Source: Podarcis raffonei (taxonomy: Eukaryota > Chordata > Lepidosauria > Squamata > Lacertidae). Taken from it: a stretch of DNA of 64,000 nt. The notes beneath the pieces were generated by a model. That model made no database searches and was not told the DNA's origin. It saw only the letters and a program-made list of their open reading frames with translations. The stretch is taken from assembly GCF_027172205.1 (NCBI RefSeq), contig NC_070619.1, positions 506,001 through 570,000 on the forward strand, in the 5' to 3' direction. The translations under genes and the position numbers were made by a program. Positions 33,861 to 45,076 of this stretch are shown here, piece after piece; position 1 is the stretch's first letter; each line of letters starts with the position of its first letter.

Positions 33861-36817
33861 ATGGCGGTGAGTAGAGCGGAGGGGATGGGGGGGAGGGAAT
33901 GTATGCAGATTTATGCAGGCGGCGCAACGACCAGGTGGGCGAATGAGGCGCTGACGTCATGCAGGCGAGGCCCGCCATCATCCAGCGGGCCGGATAGGCT
34001 GCGCCTGGAGCGGGAGGCTCCATCGCGGGGGAAGAGCAGGTGTCGCAGGCCGAGGCCCGGGGGCTGGAGATCCCGCGTCGCTCGCCTCTCGGGCCCTTGG
34101 AAGAGCCGCTGCCGGGCAGCGAGGACGCAGGCGGAACAGAGCCGCAGAGTTGGGGGCCCCCAGGGGTCATCCAGCAGAACCGCCGACGAGGCAGGAATCG
34201 CAGCAGCTGAAGAAACGCTGAGAGGCGCCCAGATCCAGACTCTCCTTGAGAACCTCCCAGGAAGTCCTGCCTAAGCCTCTGGAGCAGCAGCAGACCGGCC
34301 TTTCCGATGTGGCCAGTGGCTCTCTAGTCTGAACACCCTGGACTCCTCCTGTGTTCAGAGCAGCTGGGCAAAGCCGGCAGGGTTGTTTTATGGTCAGGAG
34401 GAGGCAAAGTGCGGAGGCGTCTCTTGCCTGGGCCTCCTCCCTTTGGTGCACCCACTTGGTGCACCCAAGGCAGGCAGGATGAGAAGTGGCCCAGTGCAGG
34501 AAGGCTTTTGGCCCTGGCACAATGTGGCAAGGAGGACGGGGAGGAAATCAGAAAGTGTTGGCTTCGGCTCTGGCCCCACTCACTGGTTGGCCAGTCCTGA
34601 TGAACACCCGCTTCCTCTGTCCCAGCTAGCTCAGTACTGTTGACTGGCAGCTGCCCTCCAGCATTTTAAGCAGGGAGCATTCGCAGCCCGACCCGGCAAT
34701 GCCATGGGGAGGGGGTTAAACCTGAGCCCTCAGTGGGCTAAAATGATGACTGTTTGATTCCCCCAATTTACTTTAAAACAAGCTGGAAACTGAGTTCACC
34801 TGAGCCCCCATTTCTCCCACCTTGATTTAGGACAAAGAGAAGAAGAAGAAAGAAAGTATATTGGATCTGTCTAAGTACATTGATAAAACCATCCGTGTGA
34901 AGTTCCAGGGTGGCCGGGAAGGTAAGCAGAGTCTCCATAGCACCTCTGCTATTGGGGACCCGACACTGTGCCTGTCACCGCCTCTTCATGATTCAGGTCT
35001 GAGGACGGATCTGTTCTCCTTTGCGGCCAGATTACATCGCTGGTGTGCTTCGTCCCTGGCATAATCCTGCTTGCTAGGGAATCACCACTGTAATATGCAG
35101 AATGTAACTGTAACATCACAGCTTTCTGCGTTCAGCCTTGGCGTGGTTCCCGACGGCTCCTGACTGTTTTTCCTTGTTTTCCCACAGCTAGCGGTGTCTT
35201 GAAAGGATTTGACCCCCTTCTAAACCTGGTGCTGGATGGGACCATTGAGTATATGAGAGGTGCGTTTAAGACCCCATGACCCCCCTGTCAGGAGTTCAGC
35301 CTACACCCGACTGGCATGTTCCCTCCCTCCTGGTTGATCATTCGAGAGCTTCATAAGCTTTCTTCAGCCCAAACATCACAGCGACCAATGCCAACAGACA
35401 TCGGCACACTTATTGATCCGCAGAGTTATCGCAGCATACGCGGGACAGACCTCAGCAATTCAGCATGTTGACTAATCTAATTTATTTACATATAAACACA
35501 CATGGAGCATTGCAACATGGCTCCCTCACTCTCTAGCATCAGACAGCAAAGAGAAAAGAACAAAGGACAATAGTCCCACTTCACGGAACACAAGCATCCT
35601 GTCTTCATCACTTCCCACTCTGTGGAGTCAAAACACACTGTCATGTGATAGACAACAATCCCATGACTGCAATCATGGAGCAGGAATTCTAACACCCTTG
35701 CTGTGGGCAACAAGGAGGTGACAGGAAAGGAGCAGGCTCTTCTCCATGAATTTCCCCCATCCTCTGCAGGATCAGGCCATGGTCCTGCTCCCCCTTTTCT
35801 GTAGTGGCCAATTAGATGCCCCAACAGACAGGAGAACAAAGGCTCCCAACTAACTGGGCTGGTTCTGTGTATCACCCATGGCTAACAATCATCAAGGAGA
35901 CCTGTCCAGTCACAGGTGGTTCTGTTCTCCACCTGCTCCTACTCAGAGTAGACCCACTGAGATTCAAGGGCACAGCTGGCTTGGGCCCAGTAATTTCTGT
36001 AGTTCTGAGTGGGATACAGCCTAGCGCTGCTGCCACAGCTGATCCCAGGGGGCCCTTGTCTTGCTGAGGGATGTTGAGCCTCAGCTCCTGACTCTGGCTG
36101 CCACCTGGCTCCCGGGTCTGAGTTCCAGACGCTGGCTTTGGTGCAGAAAAGCACCCCCAGGGCTTGAGAATAATAATAATAATAATAAATTTTATTTATA
36201 TCCCGCCCTCCCCAGCCGAAGCCGGGCTCAGGGCGGCTAACAACAATCAAATAATCAAACAATCAAATAAACCAACATTCTAAAAATATTTCATTATAAA
36301 AATTAATTAAAATCAAGTTAATGGCAACCATTAAACAAAGCTCTGTGCAGGTTGCCAGAGGAGGGAGTCAGGCTGCGCCCTGACCAAAGGCCTGGTGGAA
36401 CAACTCTGTCTTGCAGGCCCTGCGGAAAGATGTCAAGTCCCGCAGGGCCCTAGTCTCTTCTGACAGAGCGTTCCACCAGATTGGAGCCGCAGCCGAGAAG
36501 GCCCTGGCTCTAGTTGAGGCCAGCCTAACCTCTCTGAGGCCTGGGACCTTCAGGATGTTTTTATTTGCAGACCGTAGGTTTCTTTGTGGGGCATACCAGG
36601 AGAGGCGGTCCCGTAGAGCAGGATAGCTGGCAGGACCCAGTGTTGTAGCTCTTTCTGGGCTTTTTCCTTTGCAGATCCAGATGACCAATACAAGCTCACA
36701 GAGGACACCCGTCAGCTGGGACTGGTGGTCTGCCGAGGGACCTCGGTGGTCCTCATCTGTCCCCAGGATGGGATGGAAGCCATTCCCAACCCCTTCATTC
36801 AGCAGCAAGATGGCTAA
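33861..36817 (+). CDS. LSM7: LSM7, U6 snRNA-associated Sm-like protein (complete, 4 exons)
   Basis: Subunit of the heptameric LSM rings: LSM2-8 binds the 3' end of U6 snRNA in the nucleus, and LSM1-7 promotes decapping and decay of mRNA in the cytoplasm. Exons 33861-33866 (just ATGGCG), 34831-34921, 35188-35259 and 36675-36817 join in phase to 312 nt, 103 residues, the same length as human LSM7. The Sm1 motif (YIDKTIRVKFQGGREASGVL, then GFDPLLNLVLDGTIEYM) and the Sm2 motif (LGLVVCRGTSVVLICPQDGM) are intact and nearly identical to human; the last residue is Gly where I recall Ala. The start is fixed by the very short first exon, a structure I also recall for the human gene. Intron 3 carries a solo LTR and an inverted LINE. 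Confidence 0.97.
35286..35694 (-). mobile_element. solo LTR candidate
   Basis: A 409-bp block that begins TGTTAGAA and ends CTGACA on the minus strand, with an internal AATAAA in the same orientation near its middle. The size, TG...CA ends and polyadenylation signal fit a long terminal repeat of an LTR retrotransposon or endogenous retrovirus. No internal coding part lies next to it, so it looks like a recombined single LTR. The family is not assigned and a target duplication is not clear, which suggests an old insertion. Confidence 0.5.
36172..36660 (-). mobile_element. L2-like LINE 3' part
   Basis: On the minus strand the ORF2 end reads LRSANKNILKVPGLREVRLA, then ARAFSAAAPIWWNALSEETR and FRRACKTELFHQAF. 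A 3' UTR follows (GCCCTGAGCCCGGCTTCGGC) and an (ATT)n tail at 36172-36190. It ends about 15-25 bp before the splice acceptor of LSM7 exon 4. Confidence 0.75.
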
Positions 36818-37430
36818 GCCACTCTGGGCTCTTTCTGCAGATAAAATCTTGAGAGGACTCGGAGGGCCAGCCCCCGCTGACAAGAACGGACTTTCCTGCA
36901 AGGGGAACATATTTTTGTATGCTATGTTTATACTGGCAAAGGACCTTGTTAACTTATGTAAGGTGGTCGTTACTGCGTTTTAGTTATCCCCCCCCCCATT
37001 TTGACACTGTGTCTCACAAGGAAGAAGGCGTTTTGTCAGGAGATGCCCTGAAAACTATTTCAGAAAATAACCTTGTTTTGCTGTGAACTTTTGACTCCAG
37101 TCTAGAGCCACTGAAATAGCGTGCTGTGTTTATGTAAAATATTACACAGGAAGATGAGGTTTTTTTGTTGTTGTTCCTTTTGCCTCTTTGGCAAAGGCTA
37201 CAGCTGTTCCTCCATTGGCTTGCTGTTCTGTTCTCAGAGCTCTGGAGGGGACTGCCCATTTCCCCTTTGGGTTAATGGTGTCTGCCTTCCTTTCTCCAGG
37301 ATGGTTATCTGCCCAGGAGGGGTCAGGCGCTTTGCCAAATGTCAAGAACTGTAATGACAGCTGTGTCCAACTCCTCTTAATTTCCAGGTGGTGACTCTTT
37401 CCTTTTTAGGAGAATTCCTGAAAATCCATG

Positions 37431-37436
37431 AATAAA
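37431..37436 (+). terminator. poly(A) signal of LSM7
   Basis: AATAAA about 0.6 kb after the LSM7 stop, the first plus-strand canonical signal noted downstream of the gene. Confidence 0.65.
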
Positions 37437-38314
37437 AAGCTATCCAAAACTGACCTAGAATTTGTTAGACTCTTCTGCTTTGAAATGTGATATCAAAACT
37501 CGGAACGACAAAGCAAGTTTATTTGGGAGAGGATGGGAGCCATCTTTAACCTATCACCAATCTCTTTGAATTGAGTGTAGATGCCTGACGTGCAGCCACA
37601 ATGAAAATGTAGCAACTACTTCATTCTCTGCTTAAGCAGCACTTCCCTTTACTTGGCTTCTTTAGTTGCAGACATTAGTAGCACAGCAAGGAGACCTACG
37701 AGGCGTGAGTGTGTACCCCAGGAATGAAGACGTCTGAAGAGCCTGCTGGATCAGGCCCATCTAGCCCAGCCTCCTGTCTTTGCAGTGGTCAAGCTTCCCT
37801 AAGAACCCAGGAATCCAGACAAGGCAGCAATGCTTCTGAATACCAGTTGCTGGAAATCACAGGAGGGGAGAGCTGCTCTCTTGCTTGGATCCTGCTTACG
37901 GGTTTCCCACCTGGTTGGCCACTATGAGAAAAGGAGGCTGGGATAGATGGACCTGATCCAGCAGCCAGGCTTTTCCAATGCTGCTGTGGAATATCCAGTT
38001 TTAGAGGATCCCTAGGTTCTTTGGGGCACCTGTGACATGGTCTGGCAGCCACACTCTTCTCACATTCTTGTGGAACCCCCAGGTGCAGAGGCAGTCTCTC
38101 TTGGTCCCAGCAGGGAAAGAGGGACGTTGGGCTTGGCCTGATCCAGCAGCTCTTCTTACATCCTGACGACGCCTCACTAACTGCCTGGGCAGCTGAGGGA
38201 GCCAGAAGGGAGGGATCTATTTTTAGGGGCTGAGTTGCTGCTATATCCGTCTTGGCTGCCTGGCCAAAGCCGTCCTGCGCAGCCCAAAGTGTGGCCTGCT
38301 TGCACCCAGTGAAC
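37437..38314. other. spacer between LSM7 and the Kelch gene
   Basis: Holds the GGATCAGG-type LINE tail twice in opposite orientations (about 37728-38000 and 38030-38200). The promoter of the Kelch gene should lie in its right part, but no clear core motif was seen. Confidence 0.45.
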
Positions 38315-41300
38315 ATGGCTGGCCTGGAGGGGGCGTCTTCTGGGGCCCAGTCAGGAGGCCACGTGGTCCTGGAGGTGGGCGACAGGCAGTTCCCTGTTGA
38401 GCGCTGGGCCTTGGCCCGCTACAGTCGCTACTTTGAGGCCATGTTCTTTGGGAGCACACGAGAGCGCACAGCCCCTCGGATCCGGATCCATGGCCTGGAC
38501 CCCACTGCCTTCCAGGCCCTGCTGGCCTTCACACAGACGGGCAGCCTCCTCCTTGACCGCAACAATGTCACAGAGCTGCTGGAGGCAGCTGACTTCCTGC
38601 AGCTGGACTGCGCCAAGCGGCTCTGTGAGGCATTTCTGGAGAGGGAGCTGCACATCTCCAACTGCCTTGGTTTCCTGGCCTACGCGCAATGCTTCTCCTG
38701 CGCCCACCTGCAGGCGGCTGCACTCTCTGTGGTGCTCTCACACTGGGCCGAAGTGGCTTCCGGCGAGGAGTTCATGGAGGCCCCTGCAGAGACGCTGCGG
38801 GTGCTGCTGCGGAGCGACGATCTCTTTGTGAGCCGCGAGGAGGCAGCCTTTGAGGCGCTGCTGCAGTGGGCGACTGCCGACCCTGCTGGGCGGGAAGCAG
38901 TCTTCCTGGAGCTGGCGGGCCTCATCCGCGGACCCTTCCTGAGCCTGCCCTTCCTGGAGCGGCTGGTGCGGCGATGCAAGAGCCCCCCAGGGCAGGACAC
39001 CTCGGGACGGCTGCTGCAAAAGCTGGATGCTTGTCTGCCTGCCAGCTGGAGACAGGCAGGCCTCTCACCTTGTGTGGGGCGCAGCCATGAGGTCCTCTTT
39101 GTCCTGGCTGGCAAACACGACCAAGAGGAGCAGGAGCTTTTCCAATTCCAACCGAAGACGGAGGTGTGGCAGACCCGGGCGCCCCTCCGGCGCAAGAACC
39201 TCACCCAGTATGCTGTGGCTGCCATCGGTAACTCTTCTGGCTTCTGAGCTTCCACAGAGTGTGAGCCAGCCTGCAGGTGGCTGGCATTTTCCCCATGCCA
39301 TTGACAGTCTGGTCTCTGCTTTGGTGCCCTCTGGGTTGGTGTGGGCGGGCAGAGGGTTTCACCTTGAAGTTTGCATCTAGTGGAATGCTAGGTGGGAGAG
39401 AGTGCCAGCTGTGGCTACCTAGTGCCAGGAGGTTTGGCTGCACCCTGCACATGCTGAGAGGTTCCCTTTTCTTTAGAATTGCTTCCTGCTTTGCAAGAAG
39501 CCTGGGGGGGGCGGAAATGCTTCTACAAAGTGTACTGCTGTGCCATGGCCTTGCCTGATGTGGGTGGTGCTGCGGTCTAAACCACTCAGCCTCTTGGGCT
39601 TGCCAATCAGAAGGTCAGCAGTTCGAATCCATGTGATGGGGTCCTGTTGCTCTGTCCCAGCTCCTGCCAACCTAGCAGTCCAAAAGCATGCTGGTGCAAG
39701 TAGATACAGTAAATGGGTACCACTGTGGCAGGAAGGTAAACGACATTTCTGTGTGCTCTGGTTTCTGTGACAGTTTCCTGTTGCACCAGAAACAGTTTAG
39801 ACCCAGAAATAATAATAACGATCATGATGATGCTCCTGTAACTGGGTTACCCCGGCCACTCTGGGTGGCTTCCAACAAAATGCTAAAACACAGAAGTCTC
39901 CAAACTCCCTGTCTTGGGCTGCCTTCCAATAGATGTTTATTTCCTGGCCATGTCTCCCTCAGCCTCAGTTCGCCCTGTCTCATACCTTTTGGGGGCATCA
40001 GGGAACCCCAGTGGGAATGGGGGCAGAAATAGCCATTGTCCCCCAGTTCTATGTAAGCAGTTGGTTGTCCCCACCTCATCCTTGTTGCTTTTGCTTCACA
40101 CCGAAACAAATGCAGGATGTGAAATATCACCCCTTGGAGACGAACTGCTCTGCTTTCATCAGGAGGCAATGTGCAGTGTAAGCGAAGCCTCTCTGTGTGG
40201 TGGGTCCGTGGTGGAAGGGGAAACGGCATCTCTTGCGTTCTCTCCACAGGCAACTTCCTCTTTGTGACGGGCGGCTACTTCCGCGAGGAGTTCTCCTGGT
40301 GCAGCGTGGGCTGGGTGCTGATCTACAACAGCTGGGACGACAACTGGCTGGATGGCCCGGCCATGAAGACGGCACGCCACAGCCACTGTGCTGTGGGGGT
40401 GGGCTTCCACCTCTACGTGATGGGTGGCAGCACTGAGGAGGGGGCTGTCACACCTGAGGTGGAGCGCCTGGCGCCCACGGACTCTTCCTGGGAGAGCACC
40501 AGCCCCCTGGCCCACCCCGTGGAGAGGGCCGGGGCAGTTAGTGTGGGGACTCGTGTCTACGTCGTCTGTGGCCTGGACGAGAATGGAGATGTCTGCCATG
40601 CTGTCCAGCGGCTGGACGTGGAAACGGACATCTGGGATGTGGTCTCCTTCTCGCCTCTCCCTAGGTGAGGCGGCTCTGGAGGTTGGGATGTTAGAGGTGT
40701 GGGGCACATCCTGCTCCTTCTGGAGTAGTGTGTCCACCTTGGGTCCCCCCCCCCCGCACTCAGCTCCCCCCCTGTGGCTCCTAGAAGCTTCTCCTAGGCT
40801 TCTCCTGCATGTGAAGACAGGCTTTGGTGGGCAGAGCGGACATGACCAAGAGGAGATCCAACGGACAAGCAGGCAATTTCTGCACATGCTGTAGAGAGAA
40901 GTGAGGGGCCGGTGGAGCTCGTCCTCCTGGGAAGGAAGCCCATTGGGAAGGAAAACTCTGGTCCTCATCTTCCACTGTGTTGTTAATGGGGCAGGAGATC
41001 TGGAAAATAATTCACATCTGGCAACCAATGCGCCGTTTTGTTTTCAGATAGTAAATGGGGTAAAGGTAAAGGGACCCCAGGCCCATAGGTCCAGTCGTGA
41101 CTGACTCTGGGGTTGCGGCGCTCATCTCGCTTTACTGACCAAGGGGGCCGGCATACAGCTTCCGGGTCATGTGGCCAGCAGGACTAAGCCGCTTCTGGCG
41201 AACTAGAGCAGCGCACGGAAACGCCGTTTACCTTCCCGCCGGAGCAGTACCTATTTATCTACTTGCACTTGGACGTGCATTCAAGCTGCTAGGTTGGCAG

Positions 41301-42862
41301 GAGCAGGGACCGAGCAACGACCTTCTGATCAGCAAGTCCTAGGCTCTGTGGTATAACCCACAGCGCCACCCGTGTCCCTAGTAAATGGGGTAGACAAGTC
41401 CAAAAAGCCCAGGACACAAATTTTCATGGCCCCCTCGCAGCTGTGGTTGCTCATGTTTAAACTTATCTATCCACGTACTCGTATCTGAAACCAAAGAGGC
41501 CCATTGGTTGTCAGGTGGGAAAAATATTGGCTTTACAGTGGTACCTCAGGTTACATACGCTTCAGGTTACATACACTTCAGGTTACAGACTCCGCTAACC
41601 CAGAACTATTACCTCGGGTTAAGAACTTTGCTTTAGGTTGAGAACAGAAATCGTGCAGCAGCGGCGCAGTGGCAGCAGGGAGGTCCCATTAGCTAAAGTG
41701 GTGCTTCAGGTTAAAAACAGTTTCAGGCTAAGAACGGACCTCCGGAACGAATTAAGTTCTTACCCGAGGTTCCACTGTACTGTATTTTCAGCTCTCTGAA
41801 TGCAATACGTGGAATATCTTCATAACCCTCCACAAATCCAGAGCAGAGCCCCTAAGGTGGTTGGATGGCACCTGGTATGCCTCCTTCTGGCAATTTGAAA
41901 ATTCAAAAGAAAAATCTTAACTTTAATAATCGAAATAGAAAATGTTAAGATAACCAAAATAATTGAACAGAAAATAATCAAACTCTGCAGTTGTTGTCCT
42001 CTCGCTGATGCCTTCCTCACCTGCCTCTGCCCCCAGAGACCTACAATGGGTGCCTGCACTTTGGGGCTTTCACCCTGATTGTGACAGCCTCCCCCCCTTG
42101 ACCCTGGGCCAAGACGGCCTCTTCTGAGCCACGATGCGCCTTCAGAACTTGGAGGCACCTGCTGTCCTTCTGCAGATTTGCCAATCATCCCTCACACTGT
42201 CCATTCCCCCATTTCTCCATCAAATTTGGCTCTTCCTCCCCATTCCCAAAGGGAGCCCAGTCTCCTTCTGAATGCAGCAGTAAACTCGCGACTGCCTAGG
42301 CTGAGGGATGTCCAGAGCTGCTTTGCACCTGGGACACCTCCAGGCAGGCAAGCCCAAAACATTTGGGCACCTGAGGCATCTCCCCAAATGGCACACACCC
42401 CACTCCCCACCAGAGGCAGGGGAAGATTTGCGTCAGGAACAGGAGGAGAAGGAAGATCTGCCTTGGGATCAGCTGCCCCCTGGCGGTCACCTTCCCATGC
42501 CTCCTGAGGTGTAGGCACCTGCCTGACGCTCTCCTCTCTCCATCCCCAGGTATGACCTCTGCGTTGTGGCTCTGAATGGGGCCATCTACACCGTGGGAGG
42601 GGGCGCCTTCCGCTTTGATGTGGACTCGGGAGAGTGGACACCGGTGGAGGAGGAGTGCCTGGCGCGACGGTTCTTCACAGGGTGCAGCGCAGCCAATGGC
42701 AGGATCTATCTCCTGGCACAGAGACAGGGCAACGCTGCCCTCCCCAACATGGTTCTCTTGGACCCTTACCTGGAGATGTGCCAGGAGGTGGACAGCAAGC
42801 TCCCCTGCCCGCTGCCCATCCACGGGACAGTCTCCATGCGGAGATTTGACATTTGCGCATGA
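38315..42862 (+). CDS. BTB-BACK-Kelch protein (KLHL family, paralogue not assigned)
   Basis: Three exons, 38315-39227, 40250-40664 and 42550-42862, join in phase (GT-AG) to 1641 nt, 546 residues. The single large first exon encodes a BTB domain (about residues 10-115: GGHVVLEVGDRQFPVERWAL, YFEAMFFGSTRER) and a BACK domain (about 120-225: SNCLGFLAYAQCF, SREEAAFEALLQWA). About five degenerate Kelch blades follow (VLAGKHD, FLFVTGGYF, FHLYVMGGS, VYVVCGLDENGD, AIYTVGGG). Proteins of this build are usually CUL3 ubiquitin-ligase adaptors; the substrate is unknown. A 5' extension of the frame to 38252 exists, but ATG 38315 places BTB at the usual distance from the N-terminus. I compared it from memory with KLHL21, KLHL30, KLHL33 and KBTBD13 and none is an obvious match; distant KLHL21/KLHL30-type similarity is possible. 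Confidence 0.88.
39563..39805 (+). mobile_element. Sauria-type tRNA-derived SINE, diverged
   Basis: The tRNA-like head GGTGGTGCTGCGGTCTAAAC, then AGAAGGTCAGCAGTTCGAAT (box B), is followed by the SINE body (CAGCTCCTGCCAACCTAGCA, GTGCAAGTAGATACAGTAAA, GGAAGGTAAACGACATTTCT). Truncated at the 3' end; in intron 1 of the Kelch gene. Confidence 0.8.
41063..41378 (-). mobile_element. Sauria-type SINE, full length with target duplication
   Basis: On the minus strand it begins GACACGGGTGGCGCTGTGGG (tRNA-like head, box A), continues through GATCAGAAGGTCG and ends GGGTCCCTTTACCTT. Perfect 14-bp direct repeats (TAGTAAATGGGGTA) flank it at 41049-41062 and 41379-41392. The intact duplication points to a young insertion in intron 2 of the Kelch gene. 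Confidence 0.92.
41536..41777. mobile_element. TA-flanked terminal-inverted-repeat element, copy 3
   Basis: Ends CAGTGGTACCTCAGGTTACA and ACCCGAGGTTCCACTG with TA on both sides; same family as 2360-2583. In intron 2 of the Kelch gene, about 160 bp from the SINE. Confidence 0.8.
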
Positions 42863-43186
42863 CGCGGTATGCCAACACCCTCCAAGGCAGCAGTGTGGGA
42901 GACGGAGAGCGGGAAAAGTCGGCTGCCCTGTTCTTTTTCTCTCCTTCATTTTGGAACGAAAGAGACCATTTGGGTATCCAGCCATCTGTGGTGAAGCCTC
43001 GCCCACCACAGGAGTGGAGTGCAGATAGCCTGCTCCTGCAGGGGGGCTCGGTGGGACTGGGCCTCCCCTCTTTGTATGGCGGAGGCAGAGCTGCACACCA
43101 CCTACTGGCCAGCGCTTGTGTTCCTGGCAAAGCTGCCTCTCTGAGCTGATTTCAAATGACAGGGAGAGGAACTTGAACATAATAAG

Positions 43187-43192
43187 AATAAA
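43187..43192 (+). terminator. poly(A) signal of the Kelch gene
   Basis: AATAAA 325 bp after the stop codon at 42862, in the convergent spacer before ADAMTSL5. Confidence 0.6.
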
Positions 43193-45076
43193 TGCAAGTT
43201 GCCAACCAGCACATTGATGGGATCAATCAGCGAGTTTGGGGGAAATGAGTGAAACGAAGTCAGGATGTTGGAGACGTGTGAGATGGCAGTGATACTGATG
43301 TGGCCGTCGGGTTTCAGTCCTGATCCAGATTGTGGTGTGTCAGGGCCAAGGTAGGGGTGGGGGCTGCATGGGGGTCATTTTGCAGCAAATCCCTCCAACT
43401 TCTGTTTCCTTGCCTGAAAGCACAGCTGGAGGGGGGGAATCTGGGCAGGTGGCCCACGTGGAAGGGAATGTGGTGGAGATGGGGGTCCCCAAAACTACCC
43501 CCATTGTGGGGGTCCCTATGCTCCTCCTACCTGTGAAGATATCCTATTTATTCGTTGCATTTACTGCTCTCCCTCACCTGGACTAGGCTACAGAGCATTT
43601 GCAAGTTCTCCAAGTAAATCATCGGGCTGCCTCACGCTTCGCAATGCACCTCCCCAGGGACCCCGAGGGACTTCTTTTCCAACCCCCTGCAATGCAGGAA
43701 TCACAGAAATGGAATCCCTAACAGATGGCCATCCAACCTCTGCTTAAAAACCTCCAAAGGAGGAGAATCTACCTTCTTCTGAGGGCAACAGAGCAGTCAA
43801 ACAAACCTAAATTTGGCATTGGAATCCTTCCTGCAAAATACTAACCCCACCATAATTGCTGCACCACAATTGTCCAGGAGAGGGAGCCATAGGCTGCCTG
43901 TAGCCTGGATAAATGGAGGATGAGGCAGGATGGTTTGGGGAGTGTGGGGTGAGCTGCCTTCCCCTGAGGCCATGGACACATTAGCACCTTAAAAAGCACC
44001 AAGGTCCTTTCCACACACACCCTCTTCTCCCCACTGCTGCATTGTAAGTCGCCCCTTGCTGTCCATATCTGCAATCACTGCCCATCACTCCTGCTCACAA
44101 GTTGGCGTCTGTGCATGTGTAAAGGCTGTGTCAAATGTTTCCTTTGCTGAAGCTAGTTTGAGGGTGGCTTGGGAAGAGCCAGAGTGTTGGATTGGGACCT
44201 GTGAGACCTGAGTTCAAATCCTCCCACCTCGCCCATAGGAAGCTCCCTAGGTGGCCTTGGAGGCCAGGCGCTGCCTCTCAACCCATATCCCAGAGTGGTT
44301 TTGCCATGTGCACCAAGTTACGCTCCCAGGAGATATAAACACAATCAATGAATGAATCAATGCAGCATGTCAGACCGTAGAATACCTTTACTGGTTTCGA
44401 GGAGCAGAAATGAAGACTGAGCTTACGAGGCCAGAGGGACTCTGTATATGCCCCAGAGTCCTCTTGCAGGCAGCGTCCTCTGAGATCTTGGGCAGAGTCA
44501 GCCATGGTGGCGCTGTGGCTTAATGTGTCCGGGAGATGGGTGGAAGTGCAAGTCAGGCCACCAATGCCCAGGCGATCTTGGCCTCCTGATTTTGGCAAGG
44601 GGAAGGAGAGCATAGCCATTGGGGGCAACCCACTGCGCCAGGAGCTGCATCTCTCGTGAATTCTCTTTCAGAGCAGATGAGCGGCTGCCACTGCTTCCTA
44701 ACGCAGGGAGTTGCACAGCTTAACACAACCCCCTCTGTGAGAAGAAGAAGACCTTTCTTTTGTCCCCCCTGAATCTTCCAATGTTTTCCACGCAGAGTCG
44801 AAACCTGAGCATGGAAGGGAAGGGGATCCTAGGAGCAACTGTTAGGGAGACACAGAATCCCACCCCCCTGGGACTGAATGAAGGCAAAAGCGCTCCAGCC
44901 CAGATCTCCCTGGCCAATTGCGTCGTGAGAGAGGAAAAGTCTCCCTTCCCTTGAATTCGCCCCGCGAAAGATCCGTGTGGCGCACCCAGAGGTCCGCAGA
45001 GGGTCCGGACTCCCGGCCGTTTTCACGGCACTCCGGTGGTAGGACGGTGGACGCGGCAGACACGGGGACCCCCACC
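43193..45076. other. convergent spacer between the Kelch gene and ADAMTSL5
   Basis: Holds CR1 3' scraps (about 43670-43800) and a MIR-like SINE (44165-44330, box B GAGTTCAAATCCTCCC). The 3' UTR of ADAMTSL5 must lie in the right part; no canonical AATAAA was found on the minus strand until about 43548, so its end is not fixed. Confidence 0.45.

Noticed and set aside
38315-42862. Naming the Kelch gene after a specific human paralogue
   Set aside because: Comparison from memory with KLHL21, KLHL30, KLHL33 and KBTBD13 gave no clear match, so no symbol is given.
42296-43180. 294-codon minus-strand open frame
   Set aside because: It is the antisense shadow of the last Kelch exon plus its 3' UTR.
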